Made by a program: the position numbers and the translations under genes. A stretch of DNA of 64,000 nucleotides from Phytophthora colocasiae (Eukaryota; Oomycota; Peronosporomycetes; Peronosporales; Peronosporaceae), in the NCBI GenBank assembly GCA_018806915.1, contig JAGKQI010000098.1:2480001-2544000 (forward strand), written 5' to 3'. Below the pieces are notes generated by a model. That model searched no databases and was not told the origin of the DNA. It was given only the letters and a program-made list of their open reading frames with translations. Position 1 is the stretch's first letter, and every line of letters begins with the position of its first letter. Shown piece by piece: positions 35,601-41,478 of the stretch.

Positions 35601-36936
35601 GCGTAGTTGACTTCCGCTTGATCGACCCACCGTTAAGTTGCAACGCTGTTGTGCTCGTGTACGTCAGATCTGGTGAAGTATCCATTGCCTGTACAATATA
35701 CTTGAACTCGGCAATATTTCCAGCTACCACTTGACTAAACGGGATAATCCGATCCACCGCACCCGTTTCCAACACAACTGTAGGCAATCCACTCACTACA
35801 ATTGAATGGGAAAAGTATACATGCACTAAAATCTCTTCTCCGATACCAAAAGTCCCATCAGCATGAGGAGAATTCACCGCCTTCACGTACGGAGGTGTCA
35901 CGTCGATCTGTAACGCGCTATTCGTCGACAAACTGCTACCAAGTCCTCGTTCCCAATCTCCAGCAAAATTCGGCGGTGGCAATTTCGTATTTGCCAGTGT
36001 ATTCGAGCCATCATCATTAACAATTCGCACACCACCAATTGCTCGAAGCGACAAAGCGAGGGAATCACTGTTCGCATACTCCAATTTTGAGGTATTATCC
36101 CCCGTCTGCACTATATAGCCGAATCGCAGCGTATCGGGTGCAGTTTGAGCTGCAAAAGTCGCTTTTCTATCCGGAACAAGCACTCCTTTCTTGATCTCCC
36201 ACGCTGTAGCTGTCACTGAAGGCGGATACATGTCATGCCCCAGTACAACGCCATCTCCTGCTGCATTGGTGGGATCTCCAGTCATTTCGACCAAATCTCC
36301 ATCCGTTCCAACAATATTCATCGAGTCAAATGTTACTGTGATATTGTTTCCAAAGAATGTACACGCGCGATCCTCATCGATGCTGTACTTGACCGTCACT
36401 TTGTCAATCCGGTTCATTCTCCTTAAGTAAGCAGCCATGACTTTAGTCGAGGCATCCCACGGGATATTCCCCACTTTTTGACTTCCAAACCCTACTGCGA
36501 ATTTCCCTTTCGTGGCTAAACATCTCAACCGCTGGACTTCCTTCACTTGACAAGATGCAGCGTGGCATCCAGTCTTTAAAACAACATAAGGAGTTCCAGA
36601 ACCAGACAGCTTTACTGGACTGGTAAATTGCACAAAAATGTTAATAACTTCCCCCACTCCAAATTTCCCATTAACATGGTCGGAATACACCTTCAACACC
36701 TTAGCAGGACCTTTAGGATATATCCTGATAGGTTCATGAGGCACTTGGATATTTAGAAGCAACTCTCCACCATCAGGGATCAATACATTAGCATCCAGGC
36801 GGATATCCTTGGACGAGTCAGCATTTACGACTGCGTCAGCATCAGCAGCTTGTGGAATGGGCTCAATACAGCTTGTAGACGATAAAAAGCACACAAACAG
36901 CAACACACAGAGCCGTAGCGGCAGCAGAGACACCAT
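20644..36936 (-). CDS. Giant single-exon secreted multidomain protein (5430 residues)
   Basis: ATG at 36936, one uninterrupted frame. The signal peptide spans residues 1 to about 23. The bulk is about 20 repeats of 110-140 residues with the signature DG-x-Y-x-x-G-(D/E)-x-I-x-(I/V)-x-V-x-F, then P-x-L-x-L-x-(T/S)-G, (Y/A)-x-x-G-S-G-T and L-x-F-x-Y-x-V-Q-x-G-D, probably beta-sandwich domains. Two blocks (about 1030-1450 and 2540-2960) carry repeated IRVA...W-x-F-x-D-G-x-x-L-N motifs like a lectin or sialidase-type propeller. Around 1520-1880, 2180-2260 and 4930-5030 are modules ending NG-x-x-(Y/F)-x-(I/V)-x-F. Two YHYH-type domains (about 4227-4357 and 4452-4597, with DGFP(I/L)YG and YRYH/YIYH) precede a discoidin-like segment (4840-4930), a proprotein-convertase P-domain-like segment (5170-5240) and an EF-hand-like D-x-D-x-N-G-x-L (about 5270). 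No membrane anchor is seen. Extracellular adhesion or wall association is inferred; a small 3' exon cannot be excluded. Confidence 0.9.
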   Translation of the reverse strand: MVSLLPLRLCVLLFVCFLSSTSCIEPIPQAADADAVVNADSSKDIRLDANVLIPDGGELLLNIQVPHEPIRIYPKGPAKVLKVYSDHVNGKFGVGEVINIFVQFTSPVKLSGSGTPYVVLKTGCHAASCQVKEVQRLRCLATKGKFAVGFGSQKVGNIPWDASTKVMAAYLRRMNRIDKVTVKYSIDEDRACTFFGNNITVTFDSMNIVGTDGDLVEMTGDPTNAAGDGVVLGHDMYPPSVTATAWEIKKGVLVPDRKATFAAQTAPDTLRFGYIVQTGDNTSKLEYANSDSLALSLRAIGGVRIVNDDGSNTLANTKLPPPNFAGDWERGLGSSLSTNSALQIDVTPPYVKAVNSPHADGTFGIGEEILVHVYFSHSIVVSGLPTVVLETGAVDRIIPFSQVVAGNIAEFKYIVQAMDTSPDLTYTSTTALQLNGGSIKRKSTTPTTDAVLKLPANGDTGSLSVNKNMIIDTTNPKILGVTTTSADGTYTAGDSIPVIVTFDTPVVVTGTPQLLLSTGSVDLFPGQFVLEAPTLLSSKTVVFPSYYLDLSTAISKGLQFKIGGQILTVDSVLRDEVTMVETYTATKVDPADLSNRANIPIFSPGFRPAKYSSGSGSKVLTFIYTVQIGDISSRLAYISTTALQVGSGSIKRMSSTPFTNADLTLATPGTSGSLSNSANLVINTVAPRVTQVKSITRDGVYKAGDEIYLQVIFDLPVVVSSTASILSNIVSAGVERLAVYTEGSGSASLKFKFNCLEDDQVASFDVKDVNSLRAAYGSALGWIRRKAAAPLLPAVLDLPVAGLSSKGIEINQGCEIVTDVTTSHEEGTYGVGESIDLLVKYSTNVNVDVTGGSPILKTTSGNQALYQSGTGTDTLTFTYVVQQTDIPGQVLYPDKYSLIPNGAIIKGAVSLKLSSTLLPPPERSKLKLQDNLFVQTAPPVVAAVATRTQDQVITIGDTVAVSVRFNYPVVVPDTSVGSGIPSLLLNAGTGIGSPATYVAGEDYAVYFSFTIVAGQSTRKLSYFGRTALKCSGGNGLNRDPTQNAGSLSTVLFGDFLVISWAEMTSAGTRQIRVKFFKLQQFPPIASFEDGGGASSTVNFASNMDANAPELVTFSSKLYLIWAEASAAVNSPTQIRVAVLSSRSTQNSPAQWTFVDTSSGLNKVATANAAGPQAVVHQSKLYAAWRETSTGITQIRVAVFNGIDSSPVWTFVDGNQNSRGLNFASTQSAQSVRLCSCASKGSVGNLLYAVWSETSTTTNTAQIRVAVQTGTDASPLWKFIDGNGAIGLNINTQKVAKSPSIKCIGSSNIVVGWQETTGTAGSSVFVKKFNGDLTTPQWTRLDSGNGLNFNSSQAAQNLKLAVQLQGTMETLVATWDEVESTTTATQIRVASLVSGAVPAWKFLDGGRKLSAVNYDASRAGTRPIVAFRQSPDTIFAVWQESLSNGKIHIRSSALDATVKEWQPIAQGCILRQSSASATSANLLLPELNTPGSLDFGHSIRVETSSPMVQDVTLAGDIHSSITSVNTVQTIDVLNVGKITHGAYKLMYGDYLETKCIDAKAPATGTGSLQSALQSMTGLALQASVTIDSTAFHDGYRYTITFTFPTLGLLPLQVKPTSGRECEKFTCSSPPTPFTCGINLVRPNENSDIRTAAGVVDAVVRFSFPVVVQTGTPTLKMDIGTTVRDALYTTRSALQEFDVGVYMASSVLGGGFRMSYGDFSTGVGVAPIYTTNCIQLMSDDVDGVQEIISKLEEISVINTIGIRSATRRKFLNGYRYTIEFRNSGDMLDLVSADSSSCAGLSASTQTIDITANSEILTGEIKIKLGDVTSGCIPWNLRGRGPTNSMEAVLKDLESDRIIQVEVVKDPSTFVYGSKFYVSFASLDDAKKPLLAFTNAACTAFTCKGAGGVSGPCSGLSVSSNAAFKVSRAKSEALSFRYLVQSTDEATSLTYKSTTALTGNILRSSLLPTLPASLELPPPLPLPSRDGKTILSVVRADKIPVVRRVYSSTIDDTYAAGDVILVLVEFSENVLVEGKPVLELNSNGEAVYTTGSGSQVLTFYYEVQMGDTSADLNYASSTALRTFTVPVSKIRCAACSGSRIDADTTLPMLISASLAGNNALVVDTTVPTILKISSSRPDTAAGDVGYGPGDILDIVVTYSADISVTGTPSLALNSGGTATFSYAGYRQLIDVGVDAIVPVTSGQFAVVYNGETSGCIDFDDPDGPDDTSLKNRLLAIKAIKKIGILSISKTPKKNGNRFEVVFDSTIVLDVPLAIQPTVSDLCDPLQPSSAAQEALVSRSIGNQLMFQYTVKVGDSASVLGVTSTSISLNGGTILRQSSSPTTLASVALPLSTAPESLSQLKTLKIDGTPAQIVDFVSDSAAGTYGVGFPSVASPLSVAPGEILFHLVFSRPVVVVGSPTVELATGSLRPNGDVIPNRFAKYVNQPQPNQVSFLYHIETDDYSTNLAFPNVNVLQGAGIYCVSSTMSVRATLLLPRLTTSNAVLKIDAYSVPATVKLASNHQDGVYGAGELIEIQVSFSKEIVLLSGLNRNQDWHARNPAALEFQNNIYVMWTEREVMHAPTTSFLYLGVFSSASLDSVTTASISPVNRLPTTFIEKVGMTVWKDNLYAAWDEGGLIYCAVYEGLASTYPWTLIPNMGANKNFAMAASDPVLLVYNLELVMVWREKSLPVGGNGLVGQIRVAIRNDDYDAPLWIFHDGNQLDKGLNQNPLMDADDPVAVVYRGRMYVSWSEMNANGVYEIQIARRNIQNRDFSTWTYLNALPSTYPAYSFLSAYKPQFAVRRKGIEDLALLVSWYRDTATSNVSEVVTGQVLGLDWEASDTGSIPQTINSAKTTDQAKLNTMEQRFVSCGDNIYSSWLDLEGDDPTDSAFVVKMATLPSEANVYTGWSQVTSQSDLNHNPQRDSIDSTLVCSSKAQAGLIWTEYDGYSIKLRFRHYAAVPRTPGTTAKNYGEVLTGAPILLLATQSNPIGYAACIDKSGFTTTVLSFTYIVQPGETSPQLEILGQDALKLNGAVIRDLYGRNPDFLLFPGSGNIRSLSYNNKLTIDTTPPTVVSVSTVNPSGEYGVGELLQIQVTFSCPVIVTQGDKARPPILNLRTDELHLLTSSQGVAIYVGGSGSNVLTFEYTTTQQDYCEKLDYMDSASLALNGSTWSIKRNATRPVTDAVLTLPQPTSANSLSGTRAIVIKPTQPSVVSVTSSTFNGNYYPGDKILVDVVFTLPVVVFGFPVLLLDTGGGTPSQVPVKSGNKTNKLTFEYIVQIGDSSARLDVVDDRVGEDKAYFVKSLQLSGGSEIKRFSTNPFTSAVIALPAPGLVGSLSVNKNIVVDSIPPTITDIRSTAIDGTYDIGEKIDILVVFSRRVVVIGVPELILNVPSEYQRTAVYVDGSDTNILRFSYFPKQGDNSRNLALDIWNEKSLILRPLLLGKEFLRNPAQIFGRSSSLVLGANLLLPVPGVAVRADAVLSLVGNSRKIFVRTDGFRVKAVRANVPSGVYSPGQKIVISVVFTGPTTVQGAPRLKLNTGRNATYSGGTGTSELKFDYIVIDGDTCDVLEAASQSALMLNGGVISDHDGIYVPLRLAAPNEPGSLSATVQIKISSVSPIVQRVYCQERDGSYGVGDTLHVAVEFSRQIVLQAASVPSLLLQFQGGTQAATYTSGDKTNTLVFTIQIQNGDSSFKLEYVSITSLTGSIFALATTPTKQANLALPVPGTKGSLSYSSAIIVISTPPTVLDVRSASRDGNYGLNDKIRIQVRFSFPVFVSAVASQSCALTLAVGDAEFRKAMYIGGSTSSQLEFEYMVLSGDHSAQLDYTGSNSLQCSILQSTTVPSLQASNVLPLPGSANSLSSSSSLRIDALSPRVTSVSSDTMNGVYGAGQVIDISITFSEAVLVPSGVLPRVRLAIASNTPVNAKLGSSMEPYAIYTGGSGTNVLKFTYTTRTGDMALPLDYSGVDSLSLTVPGAHLTAAAQKYRFVSLRLPVSGATGSLSNNRDIHIDTLDPPRVLSVGSPMADGIYTVGDTITLSMTFSTPVTVSGSKPTLLLLTGNSHPNEENKKAVYVSGSGTSILLFEYKVRVGDKMDRLEYRPCPLADRSASLERKWDKMVICSRSANALDLGAGSIKRSSTFPVTDAVLDLPEVNDWAEIRFTTTSDDIIYVSQVEPTTGVLDADLTQIRPLKNEFSTSQQLKALNIYSNGIPSHDSSLRSKIKEHKFFIELQRFPTQRSLALKPSVDKFVGVFLNGILFKNSNKSAQITDECGGAIDSNGHYFYVSIPNCYLTEVHESNGKAQVPTLPSVIVAYALDGFPIYGFYDENGKLPNDLDECHGRILPNGQYIYHLVPSDSPFMPCLKGLDAQDPLSVFRYPANISAVEGLSLSELAKFNSFVIDENPTIDHADMWLNPVNVKVVYTSSTVIVRTKGVPSKGSRYGPFPNPYNRFSVHAQNYVFQFPRNPVIAASTTSLPRDIPIGVMVNGVPFFSAYSDIYSGNILSSSNRAYVLLDKCNGLVDSGGDYRYYASPDCLLYELGDKPGQPSPLVGFAFDGFPLYGPYAETGQVPTDLDACNGRIGDDGTYRYHVTINTAPYLLGCFKGTPSTDQSSLDTATDLYRSLSYAHALRLNTDQPQVAHVFTNKRPGSYVMGESVDIVVEWSTPVQVQGIPSISIQNSSRVAVYDSSRSSKMQTVFLYVIGSSDVILEDFSYNPKVSIQLNGGRITRFATLPVLDADLELIPSDLEDIDLIRSRTSGLSSKFQLVRDLQVTLRGLYHPRAQDLRVRVFHGYRSSILFDSCCDVRDTFGQPDTPDVLPNRAQLASEARNPTSGVGFDYSFRDFDSGRNLALDGGATALQSSISGICGPMNAIDGKIRGASVSTQTVARTLPTNEENESAWWELKLVDVTTVGTVRIWVASDPDVPSSVYTLRVGSNDGATAVTGYFTLIFTTVDGEQLETASINHNAVAMIKDENVRIRTPGIGQQESIQAKIRALKEVNARVFITREPRDPALSPNGAFTWHITFLDQAPVLTVGKNNVNAGTGEVALDSPLPIDDDSDLLVYRDGDISKPSASTSDQATEQPMFPFWVLLFDSPAVMDVESFKDAFDRAIFSYRVDEKQANRSVVSVVAPLGTKAQYVRLIAEHPRGVLSIAEVEVFAQQSYVLSQYAGGTPIRTAYHPGGKTWSSEEPFRYTFGGMPSEGSWILSIEDLTVNGSTVPPPRPNTTAGAISDWVLSVTNQAGETVDYFMDFQAQVHALPRHGTLYVTLDETERDHLDVDGNGLLDSIEADTYLRRYSPNSYTDLPSNLRDRELKEFMLNYEANGAVQILQDPSERQLRLPSLVCDSECLAAINLDPYFYVGLEGDRAMKLLRVVGDRVVRYVPDAGFRGLDAFTFSVALTGQESRVLGTIQLTVKDCEDVNCRMSTILLHRSTR

Positions 36937-37003
36937 CGTGTCGCTTCAAGTACTTAAGAAAAAATCCTGTTGAAGTGGAACACCTAAAAAAAAAACTTTT
37001 AGG
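36937..37003. promoter_or_regulatory. 67 bp bidirectional intergenic region
   Basis: Only 67 bases separate the start codons of the giant secreted protein and the divergent LRR gene. It contains A-runs and AAGTACTTAAG; no clear Inr was found. Confidence 0.6.
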
Positions 37004-38996
37004 ATGGAGGTCAAGGCAAAGGTGACAATCCGAGGTGTAGCTGGCTGTGAATTGCTGCGAAACATTGAATCGGTGGATCCTCGAGCAGCGGAAGGTCTTC
37101 GACGAGAAAAACCGGTCGATTTAGCTCCAGATGTGGATTTCTTGCTTGAAGAGGAGACTCGACGGTCGATTACAGATCCGTACCAGAAACTGCTGTTTGA
37201 AGTGAAGGTTTTGCATCGAAAAGGGAACTTCAAGAGCTCCCAGGGGGCTGTTATTGTGCAAAGAGTACGGGATATAGCTGCTGGAGGGAAGACGGAGCTT
37301 GATCTCTCTGGATTCCTCATTTCCAACGAATTCGTAGACCTATTAGTGCCATATTTACGCTCCAAGACGTGCAAGTTAGCAGCGTTAAATCTGGCAGGGA
37401 CTTCCATTGGTGTTGAAGCGGCAGTAGGCATCACGAAGGCAACTAATGGAGCCTTACAGAAACTACAGTTCTCAGATAACCCGATACCTGCTGGAATTCT
37501 TCGGGTTCAAGCTGCAGAAAGTGGTCAAGTAATTCTTTCAGGACGCAATTTTAACCATTTGGATGCTGCAGCAATTGGAATCCTGGTGGAACGTGAACGC
37601 AAGCACCTTCGGAAATTGGATTTGTCGGGAAGTTTGCTAACTGGACCAAAGTCGAACGTTTTTCAAGGTATAACGATCCTTTTTGAGTGTCTGAAAAAGT
37701 GCCGACATCTTCAAGAGCTCAAGTAAGTGCTGGATTTACGTCACTTTACGTCTTCTTACTCGAATGAATTATTATTTAGTATTGGCAATGCAAATCTGAG
37801 GTCGGATGGACTGGTAGCATTCGCTAACGCTATTCAAGACTTTCCAGTATTGGAGAAACTCGATCTCAGTCAGAACCGACTGGTACACAATAGCACCAAC
37901 GAGAAGCGTCTTTCTGGGATCGAATCATTGTGCAATGCGTTGTGGCGCGTTAAAACACTTCGCGAGCTCAGGTATGGTAATGCTTGGGGTTTGTGTTATC
38001 GGTCTCATCTTTCTTGTGATATTTTCTCAGTTTGGCTGGCAATTTTCTTGATTATGAGAGCTCTGCGTGCATTGCCGAAATGCTGAAAGTGAATTGTACC
38101 ATCGTGACGTTGACACTATGCTACAACCCCCTCAGGGACGCTGGTGCTGTTGACGTATCGAGTGCGCTGAAGAAGAACGTCACGTTATTAAAACTCAAGT
38201 GAGTTTCCTGGGGCCAAACGCTATTGATGATAACTACAACTGGCAGGCCTAATCTGTGTTGTGCTGCTTTCAGCCTGTCCAATTGCCAGATAAGCTGTGA
38301 AGGTGTGACTGAAGTCACTACAGTACTGCGGAAATTTAACAGCACTCTTCGAACGCTGAAGTATGCCTATAAAGATTCTCTACTCTACGAAGAAAGCTGA
38401 GATCTCGTGTGTTTTCTTTACAGTATCTTAGATAACCCGGACGTGCGGTCTCAGGGATACCGAAATCTCGTCAAATGTGCATCAGTGAACCACAAGATCA
38501 CTGAAGTTGTTATGAATCCTGGAGCAAGATATGAGAAATATGTGACCAAGATGAAGGACTTCCTAGCTGTCAACGAGCTACTCAACACAGTTCAAGCGGT
38601 GAGTAGAACGTTCGTATTGCCTCTCTCTCTCTCTTTTTCAACAATCTTCCTGCTTACCAGACTCCAAAGCGTTTTACTGGTTTCCCACTATTATCTGAGA
38701 CGCAACGTACCAACTTTGTGGACAAACTGGAACGGTTTAGCGACAGCGAACTACTCCAACTACACGAAGCTCAAATTATTGAGAACGCTGTAACTTTCTC
38801 CGATGAAAAGGAAGCGGCTGGTCTGTCGACTCTACGCCACTATGCTGCAATGGAGCAATACGCACCTCTAAAAAGACTGTTGTGGTGCTTCGAGGTGGGA
38901 AATCGTCAAAAAAGCCTCATCGAGCGCTCAAGCAGCAAGAAAGAAACCAATAATGATGCAGACGATGAGGATATATGGGACTATCCGCTAGTTTAG
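37004..38996 (+). CDS. Leucine-rich-repeat (RNI-like) protein, 6 exons
   Basis: Exons read: 37004-37722, 37780-37971, 38031-38198, 38274-38360, 38424-38598 and 38661-38996, giving 558 residues. All introns are GT-AG and 57-75 bp. Repeats of the L-x-x-L-x-L-(N/S)-x-x-x-L type run from about residue 100 to 430, for example LRKLDLSGSLLTG and LEKLDLSQNRL; their 28-29 residue period is typical of RNI/RanGAP-like LRRs. The first four introns all interrupt the Asn/Ser codon of this motif in phase 2. The C-terminal part is unrelated, charged and ends in an acidic tail. There is no signal peptide, so the protein is probably intracellular. In protists such proteins are often cytoskeletal or flagellar, but no specific role can be assigned. 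Confidence 0.85.
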
Positions 38997-39086
38997 CCTC
39001 TAAAAACCAACGATAAAACGAACAAAAACGGTTGTTCAGGAACGGACCATCACTTCCACTTCGTCTCCTTCGTCTTCTTCTTAGTT

Positions 39087-39958
39087 ATGGTAAAAAGTAA
39101 GTGTCTCGTAAAGCTACTTGTAATGACCATTACCACGCAGAAGTCGACTAAACGAATTTTGTAGATTTGGCGGCTGGACCTGTCACGCGTGTATGCCATG
39201 TTTGTGGGCGGCAGTATGGCTTGTCGTCCTTTGAGATCCACCTGAAGCAGTGCAAGCAGCTCTGGGTCCAGCAGGAAGAGCTCAAGCCCAAGAATGAACG
39301 TCGTCCAATTCCGAAAACACCGCCTAAACTTGGTGAAGGTGGCGGGGGAATGACTCGGCAGGAAGTCGAGGCGCTGAATCAAGCTGCCCAAGAAGCTTAC
39401 AACGTCCACGGCATGGAAAAGTGCGAGTTTTGTGGACGAACGTTTGCGGAGGGCCGACTTGCGATTCACAACAAGAGCTGTACAGCCGACACTGCCGCTA
39501 AAAAGGTGGCGGATGGAGCAGCTCCTAGAAACAAGAAAGGTGAGTAAAGTTGGAAATGATGGCGAAAACAAACCAGCGTAACTTACTTGTTAACTTGAAT
39601 GGCAGAGGTTGTGGACTACGGACGTGCTCGTCCACCAAAACAGCGACCTGATAGTCCTCCGAGTGGTGGGGGAGGATCTTCAGCTCCTTCTCCACAACGA
39701 CCAACTACTTCTAGCGAAGCTCCACGTGCTCTAGCTGGTACTCTAGCCAGCAATCGAAAGAAGGAGGCCGGGTCAAGGATCCAGTCTCCATTGGAGCAGA
39801 ATGTGGACGCAGACTCCCTCAAACAGGAACTACAAGGGAAAGAGAGCATGGTAAGTGTTATCCAGGCCAAGCTAGACCGTTGGGAGGCCACCACAGTCGC
39901 CACTTTGCAGGAAATTAGAGATCTCAAAGAGGTATTTGCTCAGCTAAATGCTTCATAA
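39087..39958 (+). CDS. C2HC zinc-finger protein (ZC2HC1-like)
   Basis: Exons 39087-39096, 39165-39539 and 39606-39958 give 245 residues. The first exon holds just MVK plus one base. Two C-x2-C-x11-H-x3-C fingers are plain: C14, C17, H29, C33 and C90, C93, H105, C109, the ZC2HC1 (FAM164) family pattern. Between them is a Lys/Glu/Pro linker; after them a Pro/Ser-rich disordered part and a short coiled coil at the end (about 210-245). In animals and protists this family is often found with ciliary genes; the role here is unknown. The stop lies 9 bp from the stop of the convergent WD40 gene. Confidence 0.82.
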
Positions 39959-39967
39959 ACATGATTT

Positions 39968-41367
39968 TTACATCATATCGACTGCGGCATTTGCGAGTGG
40001 GGACTCCCAAACTTTTAGTCGCTTGTCATACGACACAGTAATCAGCATCGGAGCTCCAGAGAAAGACGTAGTGACAGGGCACACCAGATCTCGCACCAGT
40101 CCATCGTGAGCATCTAACGTCTCCACCACACGCTCGGAAGCGATGGACCAGATGAAAACGGCACCGCTCTCTTCGTTGTTGGAGATCACATACTTTTCAG
40201 AGGGATGCCACACAGCTCGCGGTTGACTGTAAGGCCCTGCTTTGTGTCCGTAGAAACTTCGCAGTGCCACGTTCTGCTTCATCTGTATGCAAAAACAAAG
40301 AGTGAGTTCATAATTCGTCACTACACTGTAGACTACGACTTACGGAGAAGATGAAGTTCCGATTTGAGTCTGTGGCAGCAAGCAGATACTTCCCACTGGG
40401 CGAAAGACTCAGATCCATTATCGTGTACGATACGTGCTCGATCCCATCAGGGTTCATGTTTACTCTGCCAATACAACGAGAACAACGAAGTAAGAATTCG
40501 AACGATTTTCAGCCACAGTAACCACGCCACACCTCACCTTTCCTTTTCCAACGTGGAGCAGTCTACATAGTGCACGTAGCAGTCATCTCTCACTGCAATC
40601 ACCAATAGTTCCCCGTCTTCCTTCACCTCCGGTGCAAACACCATCGCTTCCACCGTTCCGTTAAAGTAGAACGACTTCATCTTCTCGACCTGTTCGCTTC
40701 CTCCTTCTCCTCCCCGTTCCACTAACTGGTAAATGTTCAGCGATTTGTCACTGGATCCAGTAGCAAACATCCGTCCACCATTGCTCCACGCTAATTTGAA
40801 AGCTCCGTGCCGGTTGTGGTCGTGGAACTCAGCAACTGTATCAATTCTCCACTCCTCCCCTTGCTGTTCCAGTCTGTACAGTGCGTGCTTCGCATCCATT
40901 CCAGCAGCCACAAAATAGTCTGCGTACTCCCTCTTGGGGTTAAAGGCCAGAGACAATACAGGAGAACTGGTGGCCAAGTCACAAAGCTTCTTGCCATTTT
41001 TCCAGTCGTGTACACAAATACACTTGTCTGCTCCCCCTGAAATGACGATCTCGGGTCTCGTAGCGTGCGTACTGACACTTAGTAAGTTTCCGAACGAGTG
41101 CACGTTGTCAAGAACTACAAGTTGATGGATTGTCAGCTCTGGACCGGGCAGCAGGAGCTCGTCCGGCACCTGTAGAAGACTTTGTGGGTCTTTGGGAGGG
41201 GTTTGTTCCTGTTTTTCAAGCAGTAGACGGTTGGCTTCGGCTAGAATTTCATTCTCGTCCGTCAGGTCCTGGATCTGCTTGGCTGTTGACGCGTCTAGAT
41301 GGTCGTAGCGCTCCTGTAGAGCTAGTAACGCTGCTTGCAGTCTCGCATTCTCCGTCTCCAGATCCAT
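39968..41367 (-). CDS. WD40-repeat protein with N-terminal coiled coil
   Basis: Exons on the minus strand: 41367-40538, 40464-40344 and 40282-39968, giving 421 residues; introns of 73 and 61 bp. I chose the ATG at 41367 because the open frame upstream has no other ATG. Residues 1-50 form a coiled coil (LETENARLQAALLALQERY), followed by a linker and about six or seven WD repeats (for example VISGGADKCICVHDW, FATGSSDKSLNIYQL, LLAATDSNRNFIF and VISNNEESGAVFIWS; last one ITVSYDKRLKVWES). It is a propeller scaffold; partner unknown. The upstream gene's stop is 111 bp away on the same strand. Confidence 0.85.
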
Positions 41368-41478
41368 TCTTGTCAAGTTGGAAGATAGGATTTTAATCAA
41401 TTCTGAAGGGTTTCGCTGGTTGACAGGTCCTTTTGACTGGATTAAAGTAACAGACAAGAATGACGTCAGATGGCTACA

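Noticed and set aside
40733..41125. Plus-strand frames opposite the WD40 gene
   Set aside because: Antisense shadows; the WD40 motifs are clear on the minus strand.
41368..41457. Upstream extension of the WD40 protein
   Set aside because: The extra 30 codons begin with TTG and have no ATG; the coiled coil starts at the ATG at 41367.
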